From assembly GCA_014529385.2 (NCBI GenBank), contig CM043953.1:113275549-113339548 (forward strand): 64,000 nucleotides of DNA. The letters are read 5' to 3'. The position numbers were made by a program, and so were the translations under genes. The notes beneath the pieces are model-generated. The model searched no databases, had not been told where the DNA came from, and saw only the letters and a list, made by a program, of their open reading frames with translations. The stretch is from Adiantum capillus-veneris (lineage: Eukaryota > Streptophyta > Polypodiopsida > Polypodiales > Pteridaceae). Each line of letters starts with the position of its first letter. The stretch's first letter is position 1. Below, one piece after another: positions 30,326 to 38,740 of this stretch.

Positions 30326-31837
30326 GATGTAGATTCCGTCATCGGAAGCTATTGAGTTGAAGCTTGTTATGTCCATGTTGTAGAGCATCTGGATTTGAAT
30401 CTACAGGGCAAAGTCACTGTTTCAGCAAGCGGAATTATATGGCCATAAATCAAGAGGGGAATGTAAAGTACATGTGGAAATGAATAAATGCAAGATTTAT
30501 GAAATGTTAAACTGTCATTAAGGACAAATAAATCGCACTTTGAGTAAATTAATTAATTAAGAGTTTTGGGCTTATGGGTGAGTCTATCAATTAGTTAGCT
30601 ATGACTAAGGTTAAAACAACTACTCTAGTACTAGCTAAGCTAAAAAGATTATCTAAATGCAAGATTCCCTAATTGTGCTTTTCAGCTTTGATTAGCCAAC
30701 TAGCTCTCACAACTGCAAACAAAAGCTTGAAATGTTAACTATAAGCGCGATGGAAGTCTTTTAAATGTCATTCATTTTTTTTTGGTTCACAATCATTTGA
30801 CGTGTGTGCTTATTTGTATGTCCGGGGCTTTTTGCTTCTCAAGGAAAAGCGCCCACACTGGGAACCTCTAGGGCTCTAGTACCATAGACAATACATGTGA
30901 GTAAAGTACCAAATCAAGCCAGGATTTCTCTTCCAGCATTAGATTTTTCATTTGTGGCACTTATGTTTTTTGCTTCCATTTCCTTTGTATTCTCACTAGT
31001 GTTTTGTTGTTTAAGTGAGCAAGCTTCTCTATGCCTGAAACATTCCTAAGGTCTCAAATACTCATATAATTTTATCAGCTAGGCCTAGTGGTCAAGTAAA
31101 CGAGTTAACCTAAAGTCACGGTCTCCTAATCTCAAGGATCATCCATAAGATTAAACTCTAGTTCCATCAACTTAAGCAAAGACAAATTTATACATCTATA
31201 ATGGCAGATAACAAACATAACTATTGCACTCAAACAAACCATGAAAAAACATTATTAGCAATTATACATATCCACCAACATGAATCATGGAAAGTAGTAC
31301 ACCTGGAGGTATGGAGTTGCTCATTTCGTCGAAGCAGATGTCCTCATCCATGTGGATGGAGATCCATATAAGTCCTACCTAACACATCCAAAAAACAAGC
31401 ACTATACCTCTAGGAGGCATGTTAGTGTGAAAAAATTAAAACTCCTAGAAAATAAACTCAAAACACAATCTAGACCCCTAACCTAACACATATAAAGTCC
31501 TACCTAACATATAAGTCCTACCTAACACATCCAAAAAACAAGCACTATACCTCTAGGAGGCATGTTAGTGTGAAAAAATTAAAACTCCTAGAAAATAAAC
31601 TCAAAACACAATCGAGACCCCTAACCTACCTATCTGTCATCCCTTTTAGAATCAAGGAAAGAGGATATTATATAAACCGGGTGGCCACCCTAAAGCTAGG
31701 CCTCTATCCTCACCATCTAGATAAACGAAATCATTTTCCGTGAGGCCATAGTCTTCCTCGGTCTCTATTATTTCTTCTTCATCATCCTCTTGCGCAAGGG
31801 TGTTAATCAAGAACCTCGCGATGCGTGGATATTCATC
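30326..31837 (-). other. G1 3' non-coding region
   Basis: AT-rich, no domain seen. A block at about 30840-30990 (GCCCACACTGGGAACCTCTAGGGCTC and onward, plus strand) is well conserved at 54780-54930 in G2, although the sequence around it is not. That suggests a cis-acting element. Confidence 0.6.
31369..31640. repeat. 142-bp tandem duplication in the G1 3' region
   Basis: AGTCCTACCTAACACATCC starts at 31371 and again at 31513. The copies are nearly identical through CAATC(T/G)AGACCCCTAACC. Confidence 0.9.
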
Positions 31838-32074
31838 CTATGCAAAAGAATAAGGATGTGCCACCGGAGAAACATTCGCTACTGGGTAGGGATCACTAGT
31901 TATCCATAGACGTATCAGCCATTCTAACTCCTCAAAATTTCGCTCACGTGCAAGTCTCTCTACCAAATCCCATTCGCAAGAAAGTACAGGGTAGCAGATG
32001 TGAAACACTTGAGAAAAAGAAAAAGGGTACCTTTCATCAAAAATAGAAGCGCATGCCTCTGGTGAACTAGCCAT
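31838..32074 (-). CDS. G1 small accessory ORF between pol and 3' LTR
   Basis: A 78-codon open frame starting MASSPEACASIFDERYPF, with an ELEWLIRLW helix. An acidic coding-like stretch (EDDEEEIIETEEDYG) is visible just downstream on the same strand. Athila/Tat relatives may carry an extra ORF here, sometimes env-like, but no signal peptide or membrane segment is seen. Function unknown; part of a fossil element. Confidence 0.35.
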   Translation of the reverse strand: MASSPEACASIFDERYPFSFSQVFHICYPVLSCEWDLVERLARERNFEELEWLIRLWITSDPYPVANVSPVAHPYSFA

Positions 32075-32160
32075 CTTTGAGAATACAAATAGATTTGGTT
32101 GGGTCTTTAAAACATGAGTTGTTTTTGTGTGTTGCTTGATGTGACATGGTGAATTTAGAC

Positions 32161-32433
32161 TTATGTGTAGGATCTGATAGGGTGCTCTCTCGTTGCTAGT
32201 CGCTCTTGCTCTTTTACTTTTTTATCTTGTTTTTGTGAGTATAAGGCTTTATATATACATTCCCTAAGATTGGAGATTAAGAGGTCAGGGAGAAAGGTTG
32301 AGAGGGAAGCAAGTGAATGATGGATGTCAACAAACACTCCCATCTTCCTTGGGTAGATCATACCGTTTGAAATGATGTCGTCACCCTTTGAAACCAGTTG
32401 TTCCAAGTTGTTATAGGTGAAGGCTTTAACCAA
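32161..32433 (-). other. Conserved segment downstream of the pol tail (G1)
   Basis: Matches 55638-55853 in G2 at both DNA and protein level (GMIYPRKMGVFVDIHHSLASLSTFLPDL against SMIYPRKGGVFVDIHYSLASLSTFLPDL). Could be part of the tail protein or an RNA element. Confidence 0.55.
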
Positions 32434-33896
32434 TAGTTTTCGACCGCTCTATGCGTTTCATCTAGTTGCAAGGGTGGTAAGGTACTCTCCCATGATTTTA
32501 TTTGCAACATCGTTGTAGGTGGTGAACTTACAACGGGAGGTGTAAACTCTTTCTTGCTTGTATGGATATGTACAATGGTAGGTGGAGGTTGTATCGAAGC
32601 TTCTATTTCCGTATAGGAACTACATGAAGAGCAAGAAGCTTCATTTGCTTTCCCTGTTCCTGAGCTAGGTGGAACAAATCGTTCTTTCTTTAGTACCCAA
32701 ACTAGCTCTGGAGCAGGTGTGTCGCATTTTGTGATTTTTTCCTTTCCACGATCTTCAATTTGTTTTGGAGCCACGGGATTGAGCTCACATGGGCTCGGTG
32801 ACAGGTAAGAACACAATCTACGTTTTGGCACCCAAATTTGATTATTTCCTTCATAGTATCCTTGGGCTTCAAATAGTCGTTTAGGAATCCAACGCAATGT
32901 GTCTTTACATTTCTTGGAGTGAGGGGGACATTTCTTACGAGGCTTCCGTTTTTTAGCATCAGCCATGGTTACTAAAGAAGCTTTAGGGACCCACTTGTAT
33001 GTTTTCTTTGTTATATTAGGATGGTTCTTGTGTGTCTCAAGCTTTCTTTCAACTACATCAGTTGAAGCTCTAGAGAGTTGGGCTATGGGGACGTATGGTT
33101 CAACCTCTTGGACATGCAATGTTTTGGGTTTTATTTCCTTAAGAGGCAATATCTCAGGGACTATGGCTTGCATGGCAGGGCTAAGAGTTGGTTTCTGTGT
33201 TGTGACACCCCCTGTCCCCCAATCAATAGTGCATTTGGTGGCTATCATCCACGTGTGTCCTAGGTTTATATTACCCTCCATAGTTCCAACAGGCATGACC
33301 AAAAAGTCTCGAGCTACAACCCCATTGTCATAATTGACAGAAGTGTGCCAGATTCCAAAAACCGTAGTTTTTTCCTTGTTGACACCCTTGACTTGGATAA
33401 TACTCTCAGATAGAGGTGGCTTCCCTAACTGACACCACACCCCATATGATAGCAGATTATATTTAGCACCCGTGTCCAATAAGGCGTTATATAGCACTTT
33501 TCCATAGGTGCTATTTAGCTCAATAGGGTATCGTAGAGGTGTGTCAGAGTCCAACCAATCCTCGTCGATTTCAACGTGGAATGCATGTGTGACTCCAAGG
33601 TTAGCCTCTCGTTTTCGTCTTATACGTTGTTGTCTCTCCTTAGCCTCAGCTTGAGCTTGTATCTTCTTCAATTCTATTTGTGTCTTGGCTGAATTTTTTG
33701 TATGGATGGCACGCAACTCCTCTTGGCTTAAAGGATCATAGTATCTTTTAAATTTGCTCCCATTGAGGAATCCAATGGTTTCAACTCCATCAAGAGTCTC
33801 CACACGAATGGTTCCTTGTGGGGTGATCTCACATACTCTATATGGTCCTTTTCCTGCATATTTCAACTTTTTCTTTTCGTTACGCACTCCATACAT
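32358..33896 (-). CDS. G1 post-integrase ORF: second protease-like segment and W-[VI]-P-K tail
   Basis: The first part resembles the end of a gypsy integrase (KYAGKGPYRVCEITPQG, a GPF/Y-like motif; KRYYDP). Then comes EIDEDWLDSDTPLRYPIEL followed by ALLDTGAKYNLLS, a retropepsin-like Asp-Thr-Gly-Ala core, with VKGVNKEKTTVFG and DFLVMPVG.. and INLGHTWM resembling later retropepsin strands. The tail repeats YKWVPKAS, LRWIPKRL and QIWVPKRR, and ends in the related LVWVLKKERFVPP. The element already has a protease before RT (37532-38419), so this would be a second one. G3 has the same segment after its integrase. Confidence 0.6.
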   Translation of the reverse strand: MYGVRNEKKKLKYAGKGPYRVCEITPQGTIRVETLDGVETIGFLNGSKFKRYYDPLSQEELRAIHTKNSAKTQIELKKIQAQAEAKERQQRIRRKREANLGVTHAFHVEIDEDWLDSDTPLRYPIELNSTYGKVLYNALLDTGAKYNLLSYGVWCQLGKPPLSESIIQVKGVNKEKTTVFGIWHTSVNYDNGVVARDFLVMPVGTMEGNINLGHTWMIATKCTIDWGTGGVTTQKPTLSPAMQAIVPEILPLKEIKPKTLHVQEVEPYVPIAQLSRASTDVVERKLETHKNHPNITKKTYKWVPKASLVTMADAKKRKPRKKCPPHSKKCKDTLRWIPKRLFEAQGYYEGNNQIWVPKRRLCSYLSPSPCELNPVAPKQIEDRGKEKITKCDTPAPELVWVLKKERFVPPSSGTGKANEASCSSCSSYTEIEASIQPPPTIVHIHTSKKEFTPPVVSSPPTTMLQIKSWESTLPPLQLDETHRAVENYWLKPSPITTWNNWFQRVTTSFQTV

Positions 33897-33931
33897 AAGG
33901 ATTTTATCACCAACATTGATATCTTTGTTCT

Positions 33932-35434
33932 TTAGATGACGGTCAAACCATTTCTTCCTCTATCTTTCTCCACAAGTGCATTTTGCACAGCTAATTGCCT
34001 CTCTTCATCTAGCCTTTCAAGGATATATAATCGCTCAACTAAGGGGTTACCATCCCAACCTTCTTGAGAAGCTACTCGAAGACTAGGAACGACAAACTCC
34101 CATGGCATAACCGCTTCTTGGCCATACACCATCTTGAATGGTGTGCAGTTAATGGCAACTTTATACGCAGTACGATAAGCCCATAGAGCTGATGTAAGCT
34201 TTAAATCCCAATCTGTGCGATGAGCTTCCACCGTTTTGGTTAAGATAGAGATTAAGGTCTTATTGGTGCTCTCAGCTTGGCCATTTGTTTGTGGATAATA
34301 AGGTGTGGATTTATGGTGAGCTATCATAAAGTTGGTAGTGAGTTCTTTTATTACTCCATTTATAAAATGAGTACCATTGTCACTCACAATCTCAAAGGGA
34401 CAACCAAATCTTGTAACAATGTTCTCAAAGAGAAACTTGGCAGTTGACCTTGCATCGGCCTTACGTGTCACCCTGGCTTCCGCCCACTTTGTCACATAGT
34501 CAGTGGCAACGATAATATATCGAGATCGAGTGCTACGAGCTGTCAGACTAATTGGGCCTACAAAGTCTAAACCCCATTTTTCAAATGGTTGAGTCACTTT
34601 AACAGGATGTAAGGGCATCCTATCCTTTTGTTGTGTGATCTTGTAACGTTGGCATTCATCACATCCTTTTGCAAAAAGTGATGCATCCTTAAATAAGGTT
34701 GGCCACCAATAGCCTGATTGCAATACCTTTCTAGCTGTTAGTTCCCCTGAGAAATGTCCTCCGGCTATACCCATGTGGGCTTCTTGCAGTATGTATAAAT
34801 ACTCATCCTCACGGACACAACGTCTAAGAATATCATCCTTCCCTAGCCTGTAGAAAGTCCCTGCAATGAGAGAGTAAGGTTCACATTCTTTTAACAGTTT
34901 TCGAGCTATGTCCTTACGAAGCTCTTTGGGTGGAAAACCATTAACTAGGAAGTTCACAATCTTCTCACTCCATTCAGGTATGGTTTCGACTAGGAATAGA
35001 GAAGTATCAGGCAATTCATCATCGACTCCAGTAGGGGCTTCACCATTGGGTATGCGAAACAAATGATCAGCCATGACATGTCTTTTACCACGTCTCACCA
35101 CAATGGTAAAATCAAACTCAAGGAGAATTAACAACCATCGTGTAATTCTTCCCGTGGAACAAGGTTTATTTACTAGATACAACAATGCTTGATGATCAAC
35201 ATAGAACACAAACTTGTTGGCTAGAAGGTAGTAGCGAAATTTCTTCACTGCATAAATCATACCTAAACCTTCTCGCTCTGTAGTGGTGTAGTTTCTTTCG
35301 GCATCATTCAGCTGACGACTTGCAAAGCTAATGGGGTAGTCCAATTTATGTTCTCCTGGTTGAGCTAGAACACACCCAATAGCAAAGTTCGATGCATCAA
35401 TATGCACATGAAAAATTACATTCCAATCGGACAC
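33932..35434 (-). CDS. G1 RNase H and integrase
   Basis: RNase H with FHVHIDASNFAIGCVLAQ, RNYTTTEREGLGMIYAVKKFRYYLL and FYVDHQALLYL. Integrase with an HHCC zinc region (HMGIAGGHFSGELTARKVLQ.., CDECQRYK), the core motifs WGLDFVGPI, YIIVATDYVTKWAEA, IVSDNGTHF and YYPQTNGQAESTNK, and INCTPFKMVYGQEAVMP, a wording typical of the Tat lineage. The open frame is 500 codons long. Confidence 0.9.
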   Translation of the reverse strand: MSDWNVIFHVHIDASNFAIGCVLAQPGEHKLDYPISFASRQLNDAERNYTTTEREGLGMIYAVKKFRYYLLANKFVFYVDHQALLYLVNKPCSTGRITRWLLILLEFDFTIVVRRGKRHVMADHLFRIPNGEAPTGVDDELPDTSLFLVETIPEWSEKIVNFLVNGFPPKELRKDIARKLLKECEPYSLIAGTFYRLGKDDILRRCVREDEYLYILQEAHMGIAGGHFSGELTARKVLQSGYWWPTLFKDASLFAKGCDECQRYKITQQKDRMPLHPVKVTQPFEKWGLDFVGPISLTARSTRSRYIIVATDYVTKWAEARVTRKADARSTAKFLFENIVTRFGCPFEIVSDNGTHFINGVIKELTTNFMIAHHKSTPYYPQTNGQAESTNKTLISILTKTVEAHRTDWDLKLTSALWAYRTAYKVAINCTPFKMVYGQEAVMPWEFVVPSLRVASQEGWDGNPLVERLYILERLDEERQLAVQNALVEKDRGRNGLTVI

Positions 35435-36331
35435 TCATAGAATAGGAGCACTAGTCAAGGTCTTTTTCAATGACTCATAAGCATGGTCACACTCCATAGT
35501 CCATTGGAACTCAATAAGAAGCTTGTACAAAGGACGAGCTATCTCAGCAAAGTTTAAAATAAACCGTCGGTAATAACCAACATGGCCCATGAACCTTTGA
35601 ACTCCTTTATAGTTTGTAGGTGGTGGCAATTCAGCAATAGCTTTAATTTTGCTCTCATCTGTGGAAATCCCATTTTTGGACACTATATGCCCTAAAATGA
35701 CTCCATGTTTAACCCAAAATTGGCATTTGAAAGGGTTTAAGGAGATGTGATACAATCTACACTTCTCAAACACTTTTCCTAAGCATGATAGATGTTCTTT
35801 CCAAGAGGAATAAACACAAAGGTCATATAAGAAAGCTTCACAAAACTCCCTCAAGTATTCTCTAAAAGCAGTGTTTATTAATCTTTGAAAGGTAGCCGGG
35901 GCATTGGTTAAGCCAAAAGCCATAACACGAAATGCGAACACTCCAAATTCGGTTATAAAGGCTGTTTTAGCTTGGTCCTCCAGCGCAATTGTGATTTGAT
36001 TGTAGCCAGAGTACCCATCTAAAAAGCTATAAGCTTCCTTCCCTGCAACTCTTTCAAGCACATGTTCAGAATATGGCAAGGGGTAATGGTCCCTCCTAGT
36101 GGCGGCATTGACCTTCTTGAGATCCACGCACACTCTGAGTTTCCCATTCTTCTTTGGCACAATCGCTATTGGATACACCCATTCTGAGTGCTCAATAGGG
36201 TATATGAATCCACATTCCACAACCTTTTCAATCTCTTCTTGAACGATCCTTGCATATTTAGGATTCATTGGGTAGGGTCGTTGTTGAACTGGGTTATCCA
36301 TGCTATTCATAGGGATTGTGTGTTGCACCAC
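35435..36331 (-). CDS. G1 reverse transcriptase
   Basis: Contains LRVCVDLKKVNAATRRDHYPLPY, YSFLDGYSGYNQITIA, FGVFAFRVMAFGLTNAPATFQ, the polymerase box region, and VILGHIVSKNGI with NYKGVQRFMGHVGYYRRFI. All are Ty3/gypsy RT and connection signatures. Confidence 0.9.
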   Translation of the reverse strand: MVQHTIPMNSMDNPVQQRPYPMNPKYARIVQEEIEKVVECGFIYPIEHSEWVYPIAIVPKKNGKLRVCVDLKKVNAATRRDHYPLPYSEHVLERVAGKEAYSFLDGYSGYNQITIALEDQAKTAFITEFGVFAFRVMAFGLTNAPATFQRLINTAFREYLREFCEAFLYDLCVYSSWKEHLSCLGKVFEKCRLYHISLNPFKCQFWVKHGVILGHIVSKNGISTDESKIKAIAELPPPTNYKGVQRFMGHVGYYRRFILNFAEIARPLYKLLIEFQWTMECDHAYESLKKTLTSAPIL

Positions 36332-36508
36332 GGAAGGTGGAACACCTTTTATATCATAATAAGTCCAGGGAAATATATCCCTGAATTCCTTGAGAAGTTC
36401 TTTAAGTACACATTCCTCAGTCGCTGTCAGATCTTGGGCAATGAAGACAGGTTTAAACTCTTCTCCTGGGTCTGCTAACTCTATTTCCTTAACTATCGTT
36501 GGACCATC

Positions 36509-37510
36509 TTAGACTCCATTGCTACCATCGATAGGTTTTCTTTGAGCCTTTGTATACACAACCTTACGTTCCTCTGTGATATAGGATTTGAAATGTTCAG
36601 GTGCGGGGTGTAAGTTTGTGGGGTCCCGTTGTTCTATGGACTGTGTTTTAACTTCTGATTCCTTTTGTTGTTGAGCTAACTCTTGATTTTGTCGTCTCCT
36701 TACGGTACGGCTCAACTTTGGCTTATCTGTAGCCTCTAGTTGTGCGATGTCAATGGGTTGTGGACTACACCACATAATGCTTTGAAGGTATTCACCCCAG
36801 TTATCTACCAACTTTCGATGAGCATCACATGCCACTATATAATTAAGCCATTCTGCGGTAGATTTCTTTTCATTTATTCTAGCACGCACATTTGCTCGAT
36901 ATCGTCGCCTCTTATATCTCTTACTCTTCTTGTTTAATTCTCGATTACGGTCGATTTCTAGTGAAGACTCACTAGATGAATCACTACTTGTGTCTTCTGC
37001 TCCCTTGGATAGATTATCATCTAGGTTACCACTAGGCCCTGAATGGTTTGTCCCCACATTTGCACTAAGCTTTAACTCAGATTCTTTGTCCTCATAGTCA
37101 ATTTCAACTGATGATTCTGACCCCAAATCGTGTGGGCTATAGTCTTGTGAGGCGCTACTGGTTTCAATGCCAGTCAAACTTTCATCTTGTAGATCATCAG
37201 AAGCTATATGCATTGCTTCTAGCATGTTTAAGGGTACAAGTGGTGGTATTTCATCCCCCTCGGGTGTTACCCAAGTCGTCCCCCTATTTCCCCAAGTGTC
37301 TATGGTTGTTGCTAGGTGGACCCAATCCATATTGTCCGACTCAGTCATCCCAGGTAGTACATCCATATAAGGAGAATCTTCCCCAACATCAGTGTCCGCT
37401 TTACATGTGTAACAATAATGCAATGGGGCCGAGTGAATTGTGGTGTCAGATCTATGATCGATTATAAACCTGTTTCCTAGAGGAAGTGCTCGACCTGTCA
37501 CAAGATCCAC
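36509..37510 (-). CDS. G1 linker between protease and RT
   Basis: 333 codons. The first 110 residues (HRSDTTIHSAPLHYCYTC, DTWGNRGTTWVTPEGDE) are shared with G2. The rest is acidic and Ser-rich, then basic (KKSKRYKRRRYRANVRAR), and is unique to G1 here. No catalytic motif is recognised. Confidence 0.6.
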   Translation of the reverse strand: MDLVTGRALPLGNRFIIDHRSDTTIHSAPLHYCYTCKADTDVGEDSPYMDVLPGMTESDNMDWVHLATTIDTWGNRGTTWVTPEGDEIPPLVPLNMLEAMHIASDDLQDESLTGIETSSASQDYSPHDLGSESSVEIDYEDKESELKLSANVGTNHSGPSGNLDDNLSKGAEDTSSDSSSESSLEIDRNRELNKKSKRYKRRRYRANVRARINEKKSTAEWLNYIVACDAHRKLVDNWGEYLQSIMWCSPQPIDIAQLEATDKPKLSRTVRRRQNQELAQQQKESEVKTQSIEQRDPTNLHPAPEHFKSYITEERKVVYTKAQRKPIDGSNGV

Positions 37511-37531
37511 TCGAATGACAGAATCTTGGAA

Positions 37532-38419
37532 CTACAAGTAGACATGGTTTTTAGACCAGTCATGCACCATTTTTGCTTCCCTCATGAAAGGACGTCCTAA
37601 GATAATCTCCGATGCCATAGTGTGTTTGGAGAAATCCATAACAATAAAGGTAATCCTTATTTTATGTCCAAAGACCTTGATCTTGAGATCTTCTAGCATC
37701 CCAATAGGTTTAACAATAGACCCATTGGCCATCTTCACTACTATGGTTATGGTCGCAAGGTGAGGTCTTCCCATAGTTTCCCAGCAATTTTTAGTCACAA
37801 TGCTAACCCCAGCGCCACCATCAAGGATTCCCTTCACAGTTAATCCCTTAGTAGTGATTGGTATAGTCGCATTAGATTCATCACCCTCAAAGTATTGTCC
37901 CAACTTGTTAACATGTATTTCTATAACAAGGTTCTCATTTAGGTTCGGTTGTGGATCTATGTATTCCTCCTCTATTGGCATCTCCCCAGATCCATCCATC
38001 TGTGCAAATTGTGGTAGCCCAAACTTCAGTTCTCCATTGAGGAAGGCTCGAAGGGCTGAGACTAGCTCGGGGTCTTTATATAGTTTGGACATGATGGTGG
38101 TTCTAACTTCTGAAGACATGAAATCCATCAATTTGGCAATGTTTAACGGCACCTTTTGGCCTTGAGTCCCTTGACGTGGGGAAGATGGGATCTCCATTTC
38201 TTCGATAGGATTAGGTAGTCCCTCTGCAAACATTCTTTCCATCAAGAAGTGAGTACGCCCACTGTCCCATGACTTTAAGTCACTTTCTTCTTGGATGACA
38301 CTAGGTATGTCCAAGGGTCTATGGACTTGGTGAGGTTGTTGTTGCGTAGGGAACACGGTGTCTGTAATCTGGATCTTCCTACGTGCTGGTTCTAGATCCC
38401 TTTGGGTATCTTCTACCAA
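37532..38419 (-). CDS. G1 protease
   Basis: The retropepsin core reads GILDGGAGVSIV, with Gly-Gly-Ala after the catalytic Asp as in many plant Tat/Athila proteases. VVKMANGSIVKPIG, LKIKVFGHK and EIILGRPFMREA follow. Upstream is a Pro-rich gag tail region. Confidence 0.82.
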   Translation of the reverse strand: MVEDTQRDLEPARRKIQITDTVFPTQQQPHQVHRPLDIPSVIQEESDLKSWDSGRTHFLMERMFAEGLPNPIEEMEIPSSPRQGTQGQKVPLNIAKLMDFMSSEVRTTIMSKLYKDPELVSALRAFLNGELKFGLPQFAQMDGSGEMPIEEEYIDPQPNLNENLVIEIHVNKLGQYFEGDESNATIPITTKGLTVKGILDGGAGVSIVTKNCWETMGRPHLATITIVVKMANGSIVKPIGMLEDLKIKVFGHKIRITFIVMDFSKHTMASEIILGRPFMREAKMVHDWSKNHVYL

Positions 38420-38740
38420 ACTCCTTAAATGCTTGACTCGCTCAATCTCCTCTGTAGGGTTTGGGTAAGTTCATATCTTCTTTTTGGATCCTGGCCATTG
38501 TGGCTCATGAAAATCTTCCTTGTTGGTTTCTATGTTAGTGGTCGTTTTGGTCTCCATGGTTTCACCTGAATCAGAATCTTCTTCAACGTCGTTCATATAT
38601 ACGGGGTCATCACCAGTCCCTATGTTGGTCTTTGAACTGGGGTCTGATTTCGCTGCTTTTTGCGATCTCTTTCTTCGTGTTTTCTTCTTTTTCTGAGATT
38701 GGGCAATTGATGCCGTGTCTCTTTCCTCAAGAATATAATT

